DNA of 64,000 bases from Betaproteobacteria bacterium (GTDB lineage Bacteria; Pseudomonadota; Gammaproteobacteria; Burkholderiales; Burkholderiaceae_D). The stretch spans positions 1-64,000 of the forward strand of contig JANXTA010000068.1 of assembly GCA_025356395.1 (NCBI GenBank), read 5' to 3'. The position numbers and the translations under genes were made by a program. This document shows positions 45,001 through 53,945 of this stretch, piece after piece. The notes under the pieces were generated by a model. The model ran no database searches and was not told the origin of the DNA. It was given only the letters and a program-made list of their open reading frames with translations. The stretch's first letter is position 1, and every line of letters starts with the position of its first letter.

Positions 45001-45659
45001 TTTTCCGGCTTCGCTTCGATCTTCGTTTCCTGCTTCAGCTCGATGGGCGGTGACGGCGCGGGCCGGGCTGCTTCGGAAGAACTCCCCGGCTTGATCTTCG
45101 GCTGGAGGACTGAGTTGGTCCGCTTGCCCGGCTTCCCGTCGGCCGAATAGAGCTCGGTGCGGCTGTTGTAGGTAATGCGATCGCCGCGAAGCTCGTCGGC
45201 GTCGCGTCCCGCGACCAGGCGCTTTACGATGGCGCGGTTGAACAGGCGGATCGTGTCCGACTTCTCGTCGTACTCGATGCGCTCGGCCTGCCCCTCGATG
45301 TACTCGTCGACGCCTTCGCGCTTCTGTTTGAAGTAGGCGAGCTTGTTCGGCTTCGTGGAGATCGCCGTGCCGAGGTTGTATCCCTCGGGATCTTCTTTCA
45401 GGGTCAGTTGGTCCGCGCGCAAGATGATGGTCCCCTTGGTCAGGACGACGTCGCCGGTGTAGACGTGGACCTGGTCCAGCTGGTTGCCGTCCTGATGGTC
45501 GGCACTGATGACCGCCGGTTTCTCCTTATCGGCACGTTCGGCAAAAGCTTGCGGCGCGGCGGCGAGAATTCCGGCGAGGACGACGACGAGCGTCCGTGCC
45601 CCGCGTGCAGCGGTACGGTTCAAAGTGGTCGGGAAAGAAGAACGGCGCATGGCAATCAT
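44997..45659 (-). CDS. lptA: LPS transport periplasmic protein LptA
   Basis: A 220-residue periplasmic bridge protein. A signal peptide (ARTLVVVLAGILAAAPQAFA-ER) is followed by the OstA/LptA jellyroll: PAVISADHQDGNQLDQVHVY, TGDVVLTKGTIILRADQLTL and the later DTIRLFNRAIVKRL. The C-terminal tail is Pro/Lys-rich and probably flexible. ATG 45659 overlaps the lptC stop (ATGA); ATG 45650 is the alternative. It works with lptB and lptC, its operon neighbours. Confidence 0.93.
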   Translation of the reverse strand: MIAMRRSSFPTTLNRTAARGARTLVVVLAGILAAAPQAFAERADKEKPAVISADHQDGNQLDQVHVYTGDVVLTKGTIILRADQLTLKEDPEGYNLGTAISTKPNKLAYFKQKREGVDEYIEGQAERIEYDEKSDTIRLFNRAIVKRLVAGRDADELRGDRITYNSRTELYSADGKPGKRTNSVLQPKIKPGSSSEAARPAPSPPIELKQETKIEAKPEN

Positions 45660-46288
45660 TTCGTCGGGGGCGCGGACGCGGGTGTTGCGGCAGGGGCGGG
45701 TCGGTTCCTGCGCGGCTCGATGATCTCGCGGACCCGACCGCCCTTGCCGCCGCCGTCCAGTTGCAGTGTTTGAGTGCCGTTATCGTATTGCATCGCGTTG
45801 GCGTTGACGCGCGAGCCGCCCTGCGTGACTTCGATCGGCTGGTCACTGCTGACGACCTCGCGTTCCGGAAAGGCCAGCATGTACGGACCCTTGGCCACCA
45901 GCTCCAGCGCGCCCTTCCATGGCTGACGGACCAGCACCACGTTGCCGTAGAGCCGGACTTCCTGGCCCTCGCTGGTCGTCTTGCCGAGATCGGCCCTCAC
46001 ACGCATCTCCGGTCGGTTGATCTTGGCGCCCACCATCTTGGGCTGCGTCAGCTCGGCGCTGTCATCGTCGGCGAAGTGGATCAGCTTCGTCGCTTCGACG
46101 ACATATTGTGCGCGGCCGGTCTCGTCCATCCGGGTCAGCGTGATCACGTCGGCGGTGTAGTCGATGTCGTGTCCCAGCGCTCGCGGCACCGCGTCCGACA
46201 GTCGGGCCTGCTGCGCGAGCCAGTAGGACCCGACGGCGAGGCCGCCCGTCAGCAGGATCGACAGGACCAGCGTTCCGCGGTCACGCAT
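45656..46288 (-). CDS. lptC: LPS export system protein LptC
   Basis: A 210-residue bitopic inner-membrane protein. A single span (GTLVLSILLTGGLAVGSYWL) is followed by a periplasmic jellyroll with DIDYTADVITLTRMDETGRA and ELTQPKMVGAKINRPEMRVR. It passes LPS from LptBFG to LptA. ATG 46288 (MRDRGTLV) is chosen because it puts the span at the N-terminus and overlaps kdsC by eight bases. The C-terminus is Pro/Ala-rich (PAPAATPASAPPTK). Confidence 0.92.
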   Translation of the reverse strand: MRDRGTLVLSILLTGGLAVGSYWLAQQARLSDAVPRALGHDIDYTADVITLTRMDETGRAQYVVEATKLIHFADDDSAELTQPKMVGAKINRPEMRVRADLGKTTSEGQEVRLYGNVVLVRQPWKGALELVAKGPYMLAFPEREVVSSDQPIEVTQGGSRVNANAMQYDNGTQTLQLDGGGKGGRVREIIEPRRNRPAPAATPASAPPTK

Positions 46289-46850
46289 GACGCACGCTCT
46301 CCACGGTCGCGGCCAGGAAAGCACTGCGTGCCCGTGTCAGCAGGTCGCAGACCTCGCGCACCGCGCCGTCACCGCCCGCGCGACGGCTGACCCAGTGCGC
46401 GTGCTCGACCACACCGTCGGCTGCGTTGGGAACCGTCGCTGCGAAGCCGACGCGCTTCATCACGGGGATGTCGATCTCGTCGTCGCCCATGTAGCCGCAC
46501 ACTTCGGCCGTCATGCCGAGTTCGTGGCGCATCGCGTCGAAGGCCGCGACCTTGTCGGCGATGCCTTGCGCCACGTGCCGGATGCCGAGTTCGGCGCAAC
46601 GACGTAGCGTGATCGGCGACTCGCGCCCGGAGATGACGGCCGGCGTAATGCCCGCCGCGGCCAGCGCCTTGATCCCGGTGCCGTCGAGCACGTGGAACGC
46701 CTTGAGCGCTTCGCCGTTGACGCCGAAGTAGAGCTTGCCGTCGGTCAGCACCCCGTCGACGTCGAAGACCATCAGCTCGATCCGCGACAGGCGTTCGAGG
46801 ATGTGCTTCGGAAGTCTGCGGAGCGCCGTAGGCATCTGCGCCGCGCGCAT
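46281..46850 (-). CDS. kdsC: 3-deoxy-D-manno-octulosonate 8-phosphate phosphatase
   Basis: A 189-residue HAD-family phosphatase making free Kdo for lipid A inner core. It has the catalytic Asp pair in MVFDVDGVLTDGKLYFG, ISGRESPITLRRCAELGI (motif II region), HVAQGIADKVAAF and VCGYMGDDEIDIPVMKRVGF (motif IV). It overlaps kdsD upstream by one base (TGATG) and lptC downstream by eight. The set forms the standard Kdo/LPS transport operon. Confidence 0.95.
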   Translation of the reverse strand: MRAAQMPTALRRLPKHILERLSRIELMVFDVDGVLTDGKLYFGVNGEALKAFHVLDGTGIKALAAAGITPAVISGRESPITLRRCAELGIRHVAQGIADKVAAFDAMRHELGMTAEVCGYMGDDEIDIPVMKRVGFAATVPNAADGVVEHAHWVSRRAGGDGAVREVCDLLTRARSAFLAATVESVRHA

Positions 46851-47995
46851 CAGATGACCTTGGCGTTGGTGAGGTCGTGGATGTGCAGCGCGCCCACCAG
46901 CTGCCCGTCCGCATCGATCACCAGTAACTGGTTGATGCGGTGCTTCTCCATCAGGTCGGCGGCTTCGGCGGCGAGCCGGTCGGGTCCGATGCTGCGTGGC
47001 GAGCGATGCATCACGTCGGCGACCTTGACGTCGGCAAAGTCCTGGCGCTTCTCGATCAGGCGACGCAGGTCGCCGTCGGTGAAGATACCGGCCACCGCGC
47101 CCGCAGCCGTGACGACGGCGGTCATCGCCATGCCCTTCTTCGAGCTTTCGAGCAGCGCGGTGAACAGCGACGCCTCGATGTCGACCGTGGGCAGAGCTTC
47201 GCCGCTGCGCATGATGTCGCGTACGTGGGTCAGCAGGCGGCGACCGAGCGTGCCGCCTGGATGCGAGCGGGCGAAGTCGTCGGCTCCGAAGCCGCGTGCC
47301 TCGAGGGCCGCGACGGCGAGTGCATCGCCCAACGCGAGGGCTGCGGTGGTGCTGGCCGTGGGGGCGAGGTTGTGCGGACAGGCCTCGACGTCGACATGCG
47401 CGTCGAGATGCACGTCGGCCAGTGCCGCGAGCGTCGATTGCGGATCGCCGGTGATCGCGATCAGCTTGGCGCCCTGTCGCTTGAGGATCGGAACGATGGT
47501 CAGCAGCTCGGCGGACTCGCCCGAGTACGAGATCGCGATCAGGCAGTCGGCGCCGGTGATCATGCCGAGGTCGCCGTGGCTGGCTTCTGCGGCGTGCACG
47601 AAGAAGGCCGGCGTGCCGGTCGACGCGAGGGTGGAGGCAATCTTGCGGGCGATGTGCCCCGACTTGCCGATGCCCGAGACGACGATGCGGCCCTTGCAGG
47701 CTAGCAGTACGTCGAGCGCGCGGACGAAGCTGTCGTCGAGGCGCCGAGCCATGCTGCTGATCGCGGTGGCTTCAATGTCGAGTACGCGTCGCGCGAGGAC
47801 CAGCGCCGCGGCCTCCGCAGCCTGCGTCGCATCGGCATCGAGGTCCTGATGGATGCTGTCGGCGGCGATGACGTCGAGCCCGGTCGTGTCACCAGTCAGC
47901 GTACGCGTCACGCGGCGCGGCGCCCCTGGCTTGCGGGTCAGCGGTTGGCCTTTGTCGCGGGCGGTAGTGGTTAGCACGGAAGCACGGGTCGACAT
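46850..47995 (-). CDS. kdsD: D-arabinose 5-phosphate isomerase
   Basis: A 381-residue enzyme giving arabinose 5-phosphate, the Kdo precursor. A SIS sugar-isomerase domain (KGRIVVSGIGKSGHIARKIA, FVHAAEASHGDLGMI, ISYSGESAELLTI) is followed by a CBS pair (VRDIMRSGEALPTV, AGIFTDGDLRRLIEKRQDF, VADVMHRSPRSI). It is about 50 residues longer than E. coli KdsD (328) because of a basic N-terminal extension with RKPGAPRRVTRTLTG. The start ATG 47995 lies just downstream of a -10-like element. It is divergent from the Kef-type antiporter. Confidence 0.94.
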   Translation of the reverse strand: MSTRASVLTTTARDKGQPLTRKPGAPRRVTRTLTGDTTGLDVIAADSIHQDLDADATQAAEAAALVLARRVLDIEATAISSMARRLDDSFVRALDVLLACKGRIVVSGIGKSGHIARKIASTLASTGTPAFFVHAAEASHGDLGMITGADCLIAISYSGESAELLTIVPILKRQGAKLIAITGDPQSTLAALADVHLDAHVDVEACPHNLAPTASTTAALALGDALAVAALEARGFGADDFARSHPGGTLGRRLLTHVRDIMRSGEALPTVDIEASLFTALLESSKKGMAMTAVVTAAGAVAGIFTDGDLRRLIEKRQDFADVKVADVMHRSPRSIGPDRLAAEAADLMEKHRINQLLVIDADGQLVGALHIHDLTNAKVI

Positions 47996-48001
47996 AGGTC
48001 G

Positions 48002-48007
48002 AGTATA
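48002..48007 (-). promoter_or_regulatory. -10-like element for kdsD operon
   Basis: TATACT on the minus strand ends 7 bases before the kdsD ATG. If used, the message would start almost at the ATG, giving a very short or absent leader. No good -35 is seen. Confidence 0.35.
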
Positions 48008-48125
48008 ACAAGGCACGTCGCTTGCTTGACGTTGTCGCGCCTCGAGACGTCGTGCCTTCCGGCCCATCCGACGCACGCCCACAACGATCGCCAACGTTCC
48101 CTTCGGCCCACGATCTGCGAACGCC

Positions 48126-50138
48126 TTGAGCACACTCGAACTGTCCCTCCTGTTCCTGCTCGCCGCCGTGATCGGCGTCGTGGTGTTCCGCATCATCCAT
48201 CTGCCGCCGATGCTGGGTTACCTGGTCGTCGGCATCGTGATCGGGCCGCACGCGCTGGCGTTCGCAGCGGACCTCAAGGGTATGCGCCACCTCGCCGAAT
48301 TCGGCGTCGTGTTCCTGATGTTCTCGATCGGCCTCGAGTTCAGCCTGCCGAAGCTCTACGCGATGAAGCGCATCGTGTTCGGCTTCGGGTTCGCGCAGGT
48401 CGCGTCGACCATCCTGATCGCGGTCGCCGGCACCTATCTGCTGACGCGCTGGATGCCCGGACAGTTCGGCTTGCCGAAAGGCGCGGCGCTGCTCGCACTC
48501 GGCGGCGCGCTGGCCATGTCGTCGACCGCCATCGTCGTCAAGATGCTGACCGAGCGCATCGAACTCGAGTCCGAGCACGGCCGGCGCATCGTCGGCGTGC
48601 TGCTGTTCCAGGACCTGGCCGTGATCCCGCTGCTGATCATCGTGCCCGCGCTCGCGTCGCCCGACGGCGAGCTGACGCAGACGCTGCTGATCGCGCTGGC
48701 GAAGGCGGCCGGCGTGCTGGCCCTGCTGCTGTACTTCGGCCAGAAGCTGATGCGCGGCTGGTTCACGATCGTCGCGCGTCGCCGGTCGCAGGAACTGTTC
48801 ATGCTGAACCTGCTGCTGATCACGCTCGGTCTCGCGTGGATGACCCAGCTGGCCGGCCTGTCGCTCGCCCTCGGTGCGTTCGTGGCCGGCATGCTGATCT
48901 CGGAGACCGAGTATCGCCATCGCGTGGAGGAGGACATCGCGCCGTTCCGCGACGTGCTGCTCGGCCTCTTCTTCATCACCATCGGCATGTTGCTCAACGT
49001 ACAGGTGGTGCTGTCGAACCTGGGCTGGGTGCTCGTCCTCTTGATCGCGCCGCTGTTCCTGAAGCTGCTGCTGATCACCGGCCTCGCGAAGCTGTTCGGC
49101 GCGAGTCCTGGCGTCGCGATCCGCACCGGGCTCGGCCTCGCACAGGCCGGGGAGTTCGGTTTCGTGTTGCTCAACCTGGCGGGCGACCTGAAGATCCTCG
49201 ACCCGCTGCTGCTTCAGATCGTGCTGGCGGCGATGCTGCTGTCGATGCTGCTGGCGCCGTTTCTGATCTTGTACAGCGAGCGGATCGCCATGCGCATCGC
49301 GTCGAGCGAGTGGATGCTGCAGTCGCTGGCGCTGACCCAGATCGCCAGCCGCACGATGGCCACCCGGGGCCACGTCATCGTCTGCGGTTACGGGCGCAGC
49401 GGCCAGAACCTGACGCGGCTGCTCGACCAGGAGAGCATCGCGTACGTCGCGCTCGATCTCGATCCCGACCGCGTCAGCCTCGCGCAGGCCGCGGGCGACT
49501 CGGTCGTCTACGGCAATGCGACGCGGCGCGAGGCGCTGACCGCGGCCGGCATCCAGCGCGCGGCGGCGCTCGTCATCACCTACGCCGAAACCGGCGCGGC
49601 CGAAAAGACGCTGCACTTCGTGCACGAGCTCGCCCCGCATCTGCCGGTGATCGTGCGCACGCACGACGACAGCGACATCGACCGTCTCAAGCGCGCAGGG
49701 GCGACCGAAGTCGTCCCCGAGATCGTCGAAGGCAGCCTGATGCTCGCCTCGCACGCGCTGGTATTGCTCGGCGTGCCGGTCGACCGTGTGTCGGCGCGCC
49801 TGGCGCAGGCCCGCGACTCGCGCTACCAGATGCTGTCGGGCGCCTTCCACGGCGCCGACGACAAGCACGGCGAGGGCGACGACGCGAGCCGGGTGCGCCT
49901 GCGATCGGTCACCGTGCCGGCCGGCAGCCACGTCGTCGGTCGGACGCTGGCCGAGATCGGGATCGACAGCCTCGGCGCGGCGGTCACGGCGATCCGTCGA
50001 CGCGGCATCCGCGGCGTCGATCCCGGCCCCGATGCGAGGCTGATGGCGGGCGACGGCGTCGTCCTGCGAGGCTCCAACGAAGCGCTGGCGCTGGCCGAGC
50101 AGCGCCTGTCGGAAAGTCGCGCACCGAAAGTTCGGTGA
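48126..50138 (+). CDS. Kef-type monovalent cation/proton antiporter (CPA2)
   Basis: A 670-residue inner-membrane antiporter. About twelve spans (LELSLLFLLAAVIGVVVFRI, LAEFGVVFLMFSIGLEFSLP, RTGLGLAQAGEFGFVLLNLA) are followed by a TrkA-N nucleotide-binding domain (GHVIVCGYGRSGQNLTRLLD) and a TrkA-C domain at the end (RLRSVTVPAGSHVVGRTLAE). The layout is like KefB/KefC plus TrkA-C, suggesting potassium or sodium efflux gated by nucleotide or redox state. TTG 48126 gives the family N-terminus (STLELSLL) and no ATG fits. It pairs divergently with kdsD, a conserved arrangement. Confidence 0.92.
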   Translation: MSTLELSLLFLLAAVIGVVVFRIIHLPPMLGYLVVGIVIGPHALAFAADLKGMRHLAEFGVVFLMFSIGLEFSLPKLYAMKRIVFGFGFAQVASTILIAVAGTYLLTRWMPGQFGLPKGAALLALGGALAMSSTAIVVKMLTERIELESEHGRRIVGVLLFQDLAVIPLLIIVPALASPDGELTQTLLIALAKAAGVLALLLYFGQKLMRGWFTIVARRRSQELFMLNLLLITLGLAWMTQLAGLSLALGAFVAGMLISETEYRHRVEEDIAPFRDVLLGLFFITIGMLLNVQVVLSNLGWVLVLLIAPLFLKLLLITGLAKLFGASPGVAIRTGLGLAQAGEFGFVLLNLAGDLKILDPLLLQIVLAAMLLSMLLAPFLILYSERIAMRIASSEWMLQSLALTQIASRTMATRGHVIVCGYGRSGQNLTRLLDQESIAYVALDLDPDRVSLAQAAGDSVVYGNATRREALTAAGIQRAAALVITYAETGAAEKTLHFVHELAPHLPVIVRTHDDSDIDRLKRAGATEVVPEIVEGSLMLASHALVLLGVPVDRVSARLAQARDSRYQMLSGAFHGADDKHGEGDDASRVRLRSVTVPAGSHVVGRTLAEIGIDSLGAAVTAIRRRGIRGVDPGPDARLMAGDGVVLRGSNEALALAEQRLSESRAPKVR

Positions 50139-50192
50139 CCGATTCCGTCTCGCGCCGACAGAGGCCGCACGGGCAGGAACGACGGCCCTCGC

Positions 50193-50198
50193 TATAAT
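50193..50198 (+). promoter_or_regulatory. -10 promoter element upstream of mlaF
   Basis: A perfect TATAAT, 34 bases before the mlaF ATG, inside GCTATAATCGCGCGCTCC. No clear -35. Nearly the same 18 bases occur before the ABC exporter at 54261-54278. Confidence 0.55.
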
Positions 50199-50232
50199 CG
50201 CGCGCTCCTTTTCTGCGATCCCCTCCCCCCTG

Positions 50233-51069
50233 ATGAACGAACCTGCCGCCAGTCCGGTCACGGACGGCCCGCTGGTCGAGCTTGTTGACCTCCATTTCGG
50301 CTACGGCACTCGCCCCATCCTGTCGGGGGTGACGATGCAGTTCGGCCGTGGGAAGGTCATCGCGGTGATGGGTGGCTCGGGGTCCGGGAAGACGACCATC
50401 CTTCGCTTGATCGGCGGCCAGCTCAAGGCCGGTTCGGGTGCGGTGCGCGTGGCCGGCCAGGAGATCGCGACCATGAACGACCGGGCGCTGTACGCGATGC
50501 GCCGGCGGATGGGGATGCTGTTCCAGTTCGGCGCGCTGTTCACCGACATGAGCGTGTTCGAGAACGTGGCGTTCCCGCTGCGCGAACACACCGACCTGTC
50601 CGACGAACTGATCCGCGACCTGGTCCTGATGAAGCTCAACGCGGTGGGCCTGCGCGGCGCTCACGAACTGATGCCGCGCGAGATCTCCGGCGGCATGGCG
50701 CGTCGCGTCGCCCTGGCGCGCGCGATCGCGCTCGATCCCGAACTGATCCTCTATGACGAGCCGTTTGCCGGCCTCGACCCGATTTCTCTCGGCGTCACCG
50801 CCAACCTGATCCGCTCGTTGACCGACGCGCTCGGCGCGACCTCGGTGCTGGTGACGCACGATGTCGAGGAATCGCTCGCGATCGCGGACTACGTCTACTT
50901 CATCGCTTCGGGCAAGGTCGCGGCCGAGGGCACGCCCGACGCACTCGCGAAGTCGACCGATCCGTTTGTGCGCCAGTTCATCGACGGGGCACCCGACGGT
51001 CCGGTGCCTTTCCATTACCCGGCACCTTCGTACGCGTCCGATCTCGGTCTCGCGGAGCCCGTCCGATGA
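50233..51069 (+). CDS. mlaF: phospholipid transport ABC ATPase MlaF
   Basis: A 278-residue ATPase of the Mla complex, which keeps the outer leaflet free of phospholipids. It has Walker A AVMGGSGSGKTTILRLIGGQ, signature EISGGMARRVALARAIALDP, Walker B LILYDEPFAGLDPISLGV and an H-loop in VLVTHDVEESL. It has the C-terminal extension FVRQFIDGAPDGPVPFHYPA typical of MlaF. It is the first gene of mlaFEDACB. Its stop overlaps the mlaE start by four bases. Confidence 0.96.
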   Translation: MNEPAASPVTDGPLVELVDLHFGYGTRPILSGVTMQFGRGKVIAVMGGSGSGKTTILRLIGGQLKAGSGAVRVAGQEIATMNDRALYAMRRRMGMLFQFGALFTDMSVFENVAFPLREHTDLSDELIRDLVLMKLNAVGLRGAHELMPREISGGMARRVALARAIALDPELILYDEPFAGLDPISLGVTANLIRSLTDALGATSVLVTHDVEESLAIADYVYFIASGKVAAEGTPDALAKSTDPFVRQFIDGAPDGPVPFHYPAPSYASDLGLAEPVR

Positions 51070-51845
51070 ACGCGATCGCCTCGGTCGGCGCCGGGACTCT
51101 TGCGGCGATCCGCAACTTCGGCAATGGCGCGCGCTTCTTCATCGCCATCGTGGCGCGCTCGCTGCCGGCCCTGCTGCGCTTCCGGCTGATCCGCGACCAG
51201 ATCCATTTCGTCGGCAACTATTCGGTCGTCATCATCTCCGTGTCGGGTCTGTTCGTCGGTTTCGTGCTCGGCCTTCAGGGTTACTACACGTTGCAGCGCT
51301 ACGGCTCCGAGCAGGCGTTGGGACTGCTGGTCGCGCTATCGCTGGTGCGAGAACTCGGGCCGGTGGTGACCGCGCTGCTGTTCGCCGGCCGGGCCGGGAC
51401 GTCGCTGACGGCAGAGATCGGGCTGATGAAGGCCGGGGAGCAACTTTCGGCGATGGAAATGATGGCGGTCGATCCGGTGTCGCGGGTGATCGTGCCTCGC
51501 TTCCTCGCCGGCGTGATCGCAATGCCGGTCCTCGCTGCGCTGTTCTCGGCGGTCGGCGTTATCGGCGGTTACATCGTCGGCGTACAGTTGATCGGCGTCG
51601 ACGAGGGCGCGTTCTGGGCGCAGATGCAGGGCGGGGTGGACGTGTGGCGCGACGTGGGCAACGGCGTAATCAAGAGTTTCGTGTTCGGCATCGCGGTCAC
51701 GTTCATCGCGCTGCGCACCGGCTTCGAGGCCAGTCCGACGCCCGAAGGCGTGTCGCGCGCCACCACCAAGACCGTCGTCGTCGCGTCGCTGACCGTGCTG
51801 GCGCTCGACTTCATCCTCACGGCATTGATGTTCAGCGGAAGCTGA
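51066..51845 (+). CDS. mlaE: phospholipid transport permease MlaE
   Basis: A 259-residue inner-membrane permease. It has FRLIRDQIHFVGNYSVVIIS at the amphipathic entry helix, then GLFVGFVLGLQGYYTLQRYG, LSLVRELGPVVTALLFAGRA and GTSLTAEIGLMKAGEQLSAM, the conserved MlaE core. Five spans are expected. It pairs with MlaF and the MCE protein MlaD encoded on either side. Confidence 0.96.
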   Translation: MNAIASVGAGTLAAIRNFGNGARFFIAIVARSLPALLRFRLIRDQIHFVGNYSVVIISVSGLFVGFVLGLQGYYTLQRYGSEQALGLLVALSLVRELGPVVTALLFAGRAGTSLTAEIGLMKAGEQLSAMEMMAVDPVSRVIVPRFLAGVIAMPVLAALFSAVGVIGGYIVGVQLIGVDEGAFWAQMQGGVDVWRDVGNGVIKSFVFGIAVTFIALRTGFEASPTPEGVSRATTKTVVVASLTVLALDFILTALMFSGS

Positions 51846-51863
51846 CCGAAAGAAGGAAATCGC

Positions 51864-52340
51864 ATGCAATCCAAAACCATCGACGTCTGGGTCGGACTCT
51901 TCGTGATCGCGGGCGCGGCCGCGCTCCTGTTTCTGGCCCTCAAGGCCGGTAATCTCGCATCGTTCTCCACGCAGGCGACCTACCGGGTCAACGCGCGCTT
52001 CGACAATATCGGCGGGCTCAAGCCGCGCGCCCCGGTCAAGAGCGCCGGCGTCGTGGTCGGTCGCGTCGCCGCGATCCGCTTCGACGACAAGACCTACAAC
52101 GCGGTGGCCGACATCGATCTCGAAACGCAGTACAAGTTTCCGAAAGATTCTTCTGCCAAAATACTCACTTCCGGATTGTTGGGGGAGCAGTACCTGGGCC
52201 TCGAAGCAGGTGGCGACCAGGCCATGCTCGCCAACAACGACCGAATCACGAATACCCAGTCAGCGGTGGTCCTAGAGAACCTGATCAGTCAGTTCCTCTT
52301 CAACAAGGCCGCCGAGGGCAACTCAAAGGACAAGCAATGA
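51864..52340 (+). CDS. mlaD: MCE-domain lipid transport protein MlaD
   Basis: A 158-residue inner-membrane protein with one N-terminal span (VGLFVIAGAAALLFLALKAG) and a single MCE domain: YRVNARFDNIGGLKPRAPVK, SAGVVVGRVAAIRFD and ILTSGLLGEQYLGLEAGGDQ. MlaD forms a hexameric ring. The C-terminal helix ENLISQFLFNKAAEG is as in E. coli. A good AAGGA site precedes the ATG. The stop overlaps the mlaA start by four bases. Confidence 0.96.
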   Translation: MQSKTIDVWVGLFVIAGAAALLFLALKAGNLASFSTQATYRVNARFDNIGGLKPRAPVKSAGVVVGRVAAIRFDDKTYNAVADIDLETQYKFPKDSSAKILTSGLLGEQYLGLEAGGDQAMLANNDRITNTQSAVVLENLISQFLFNKAAEGNSKDKQ

Positions 52341-53122
52341 ACGTCGGCACGCATTGGGCTCGAAGGGTCGTCCTGTCGTCGCTGGTCGTCGCGACTGGCC
52401 TGATGACGGGTTGTGCCACGACGCAATCCGCGGTGAATTCGGTCAAGAGCCTCGGGGCGCAGATGGACCCGTTCGAGCCGGTCAACCGGGTGGTCTACAC
52501 CGTCAACGACAAGGTCGATCGCGCCGTGTTCAAGCCGCTCGCCCAGGGCTACGAGTACGTGGTGCCGGTGCAGGTTCGCTCCTGTGTCTCCAACGTCTTC
52601 GGCAACATCTCCGACGTGCCGGCCTCGCTCAACAATTTCCTGCAGGGCAAGATCCGCGACGGCGGCTCCGATATCTGCCGCGTCGGTGTCAACACCACGG
52701 TGGGCATCCTCGGCTGCTTCGACATTGCCACGAAATGGGGCTTCGAGAAGCACAACGAGGACTTCGGTCAGACGCTCGGCGTCTGGGGTGTGCCTTCCGG
52801 ACCCTACGTCGTGCTGCCGCTGTTCGGCCCGAGCACCGTGCGTGATGCGGCCGCATTGCTGGTCGACTCGTACACCGACCCGACCCGCTACATCAACGAC
52901 ATCCCGGTACGCAACATCTCGTACGGCGTCCGGCTGATCGACAAGCGTGCGCAGGCACTCGACACGACCAACTTCATCGACAACGCGGCGCTCGATCCCT
53001 ACGTGTTCGTGCGCGACGCGTATCTGTCGCGTCGCCGCAGCCTGGTGCTCGATGGCAAGTCGTCGCCGCCGAACGACAACGACGGGTCGCAGCCCACGAC
53101 CGGCGGACCGGTTCCGAAGTAA
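52337..53122 (+). CDS. mlaA: outer-membrane lipoprotein MlaA (VacJ)
   Basis: A 261-residue lipoprotein with lipobox LMTGC (Cys at about residue 26), forming the outer-membrane end of the Mla pathway. It has DPFEPVNRVVYTVNDKVDRA, RVGVNTTVGILGCFDIATKW and EDFGQTLGVWGVPSGPYVVL, then LFGPSTVRDA; all are hallmarks. In E. coli mlaA is unlinked; here it is inside the operon between mlaD and mlaC, as usual for Burkholderiales. The C-terminal tail is Ser/Asp/Pro-rich. Confidence 0.96.
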   Translation: MNVGTHWARRVVLSSLVVATGLMTGCATTQSAVNSVKSLGAQMDPFEPVNRVVYTVNDKVDRAVFKPLAQGYEYVVPVQVRSCVSNVFGNISDVPASLNNFLQGKIRDGGSDICRVGVNTTVGILGCFDIATKWGFEKHNEDFGQTLGVWGVPSGPYVVLPLFGPSTVRDAAALLVDSYTDPTRYINDIPVRNISYGVRLIDKRAQALDTTNFIDNAALDPYVFVRDAYLSRRRSLVLDGKSSPPNDNDGSQPTTGGPVPK

Positions 53123-53202
53123 GTCGCCACGAGGTCCGCTGCGCGGTCCCTGGCTCCGTGTCATCCGAACGGGGCGCGCAACGGTTAATGCAGCAGGCAG
53201 GC

Positions 53203-53232
53203 GGATTCCGCCATCGCGCGGCGGGAATGACA
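53203..53232. repeat. REP-like palindrome between mlaA and mlaC
   Basis: An imperfect hairpin whose arms are GGATTCCGCC and GGCGGGAATGAC. The terminal GTCATTCC on the minus strand resembles the ends of the two larger palindromes in the his operon. It fills part of the 155-base gap that breaks the overlapping gene chain of the mla operon. Confidence 0.5.
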
Positions 53233-53277
53233 AGCGCCGGAAATAGACAACGGTACAAAAAACTCACGGAGAAACTT

Positions 53278-53940
53278 ATGACAAGCCCGATCCTGGACTT
53301 GAAGCAATGGCGTAGCGCCGTCCTCGGCGTCGCCGCGACGATCGCGATGGCCATCGGCGGGCAGGCGCTGGCGCAGACGATGTCGCCGGATGCGCTGGTG
53401 AAGAAGGTGACCGAAGACGTCCTGTCGACCGTCAAGGGCGATGCGGACATCAAGTCGGGGAACATCTCCAAGATCCAGTCGCTGGTCGAGAGCAGAGTCC
53501 TGCCCTACGTCAACTTCCAGAAGATGACGTCCTCCGCGGTCGGTCGCAACTGGTCGCAGGCCTCGCCCGAGCAGCAGAACGAAATCACCGAGCAGTTCCG
53601 GCAACTGCTGGTCTACACGTATTCGGGCGCACTCCAGGATGTCAGTGACCAGAAGGTCGAGTACCGGCCTTTCCGTGCCGATCCGGCCGATTCCGTCGTG
53701 CAGGTCGACACGCGCATCGTCAATCCGCGCGGTGGCGAGCCGGTCCAGCTCAACTACAAGGTCGAGAAGTTCGGCGCCGAGTGGAAGATCGTCGACGTCA
53801 ACGTGCTGGGCGTCTGGTTGGTCGAGAACTATCGCAACACGTTCCAGCAGGAGATCTCGCGGGGCGGTGTCGACGGCCTGATCAAGACGCTCACCAATAA
53901 GAACAAGGCGCTGGCGAGCGGCACCGGGCGCAAGCGCTGA
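53278..53940 (+). CDS. mlaC: periplasmic phospholipid-binding protein MlaC
   Basis: A 220-residue soluble shuttle. Its signal peptide (AVLGVAATIAMAIGGQALA-QT) leads into MSPDALVKKVTEDVLSTVKG, followed by SRVLPYVNFQKMTSSAVGRN and VWLVENYRNTFQQEISRGGV, the conserved MlaC end. ATG 53278 is chosen for its GGAG site and signal peptide; the frame is open further upstream through the palindrome. It carries lipid between MlaA and MlaFEDB. Confidence 0.95.
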   Translation: MTSPILDLKQWRSAVLGVAATIAMAIGGQALAQTMSPDALVKKVTEDVLSTVKGDADIKSGNISKIQSLVESRVLPYVNFQKMTSSAVGRNWSQASPEQQNEITEQFRQLLVYTYSGALQDVSDQKVEYRPFRADPADSVVQVDTRIVNPRGGEPVQLNYKVEKFGAEWKIVDVNVLGVWLVENYRNTFQQEISRGGVDGLIKTLTNKNKALASGTGRKR

Positions 53941-53945
53941 CCGCC

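Noticed and set aside
47889-50261. Open frame of about 790 codons opposite the Kef-type antiporter gene
   Set aside because: It is a shadow of a clear membrane protein gene. The translated product is composed mainly of charged residues and lacks any domain.
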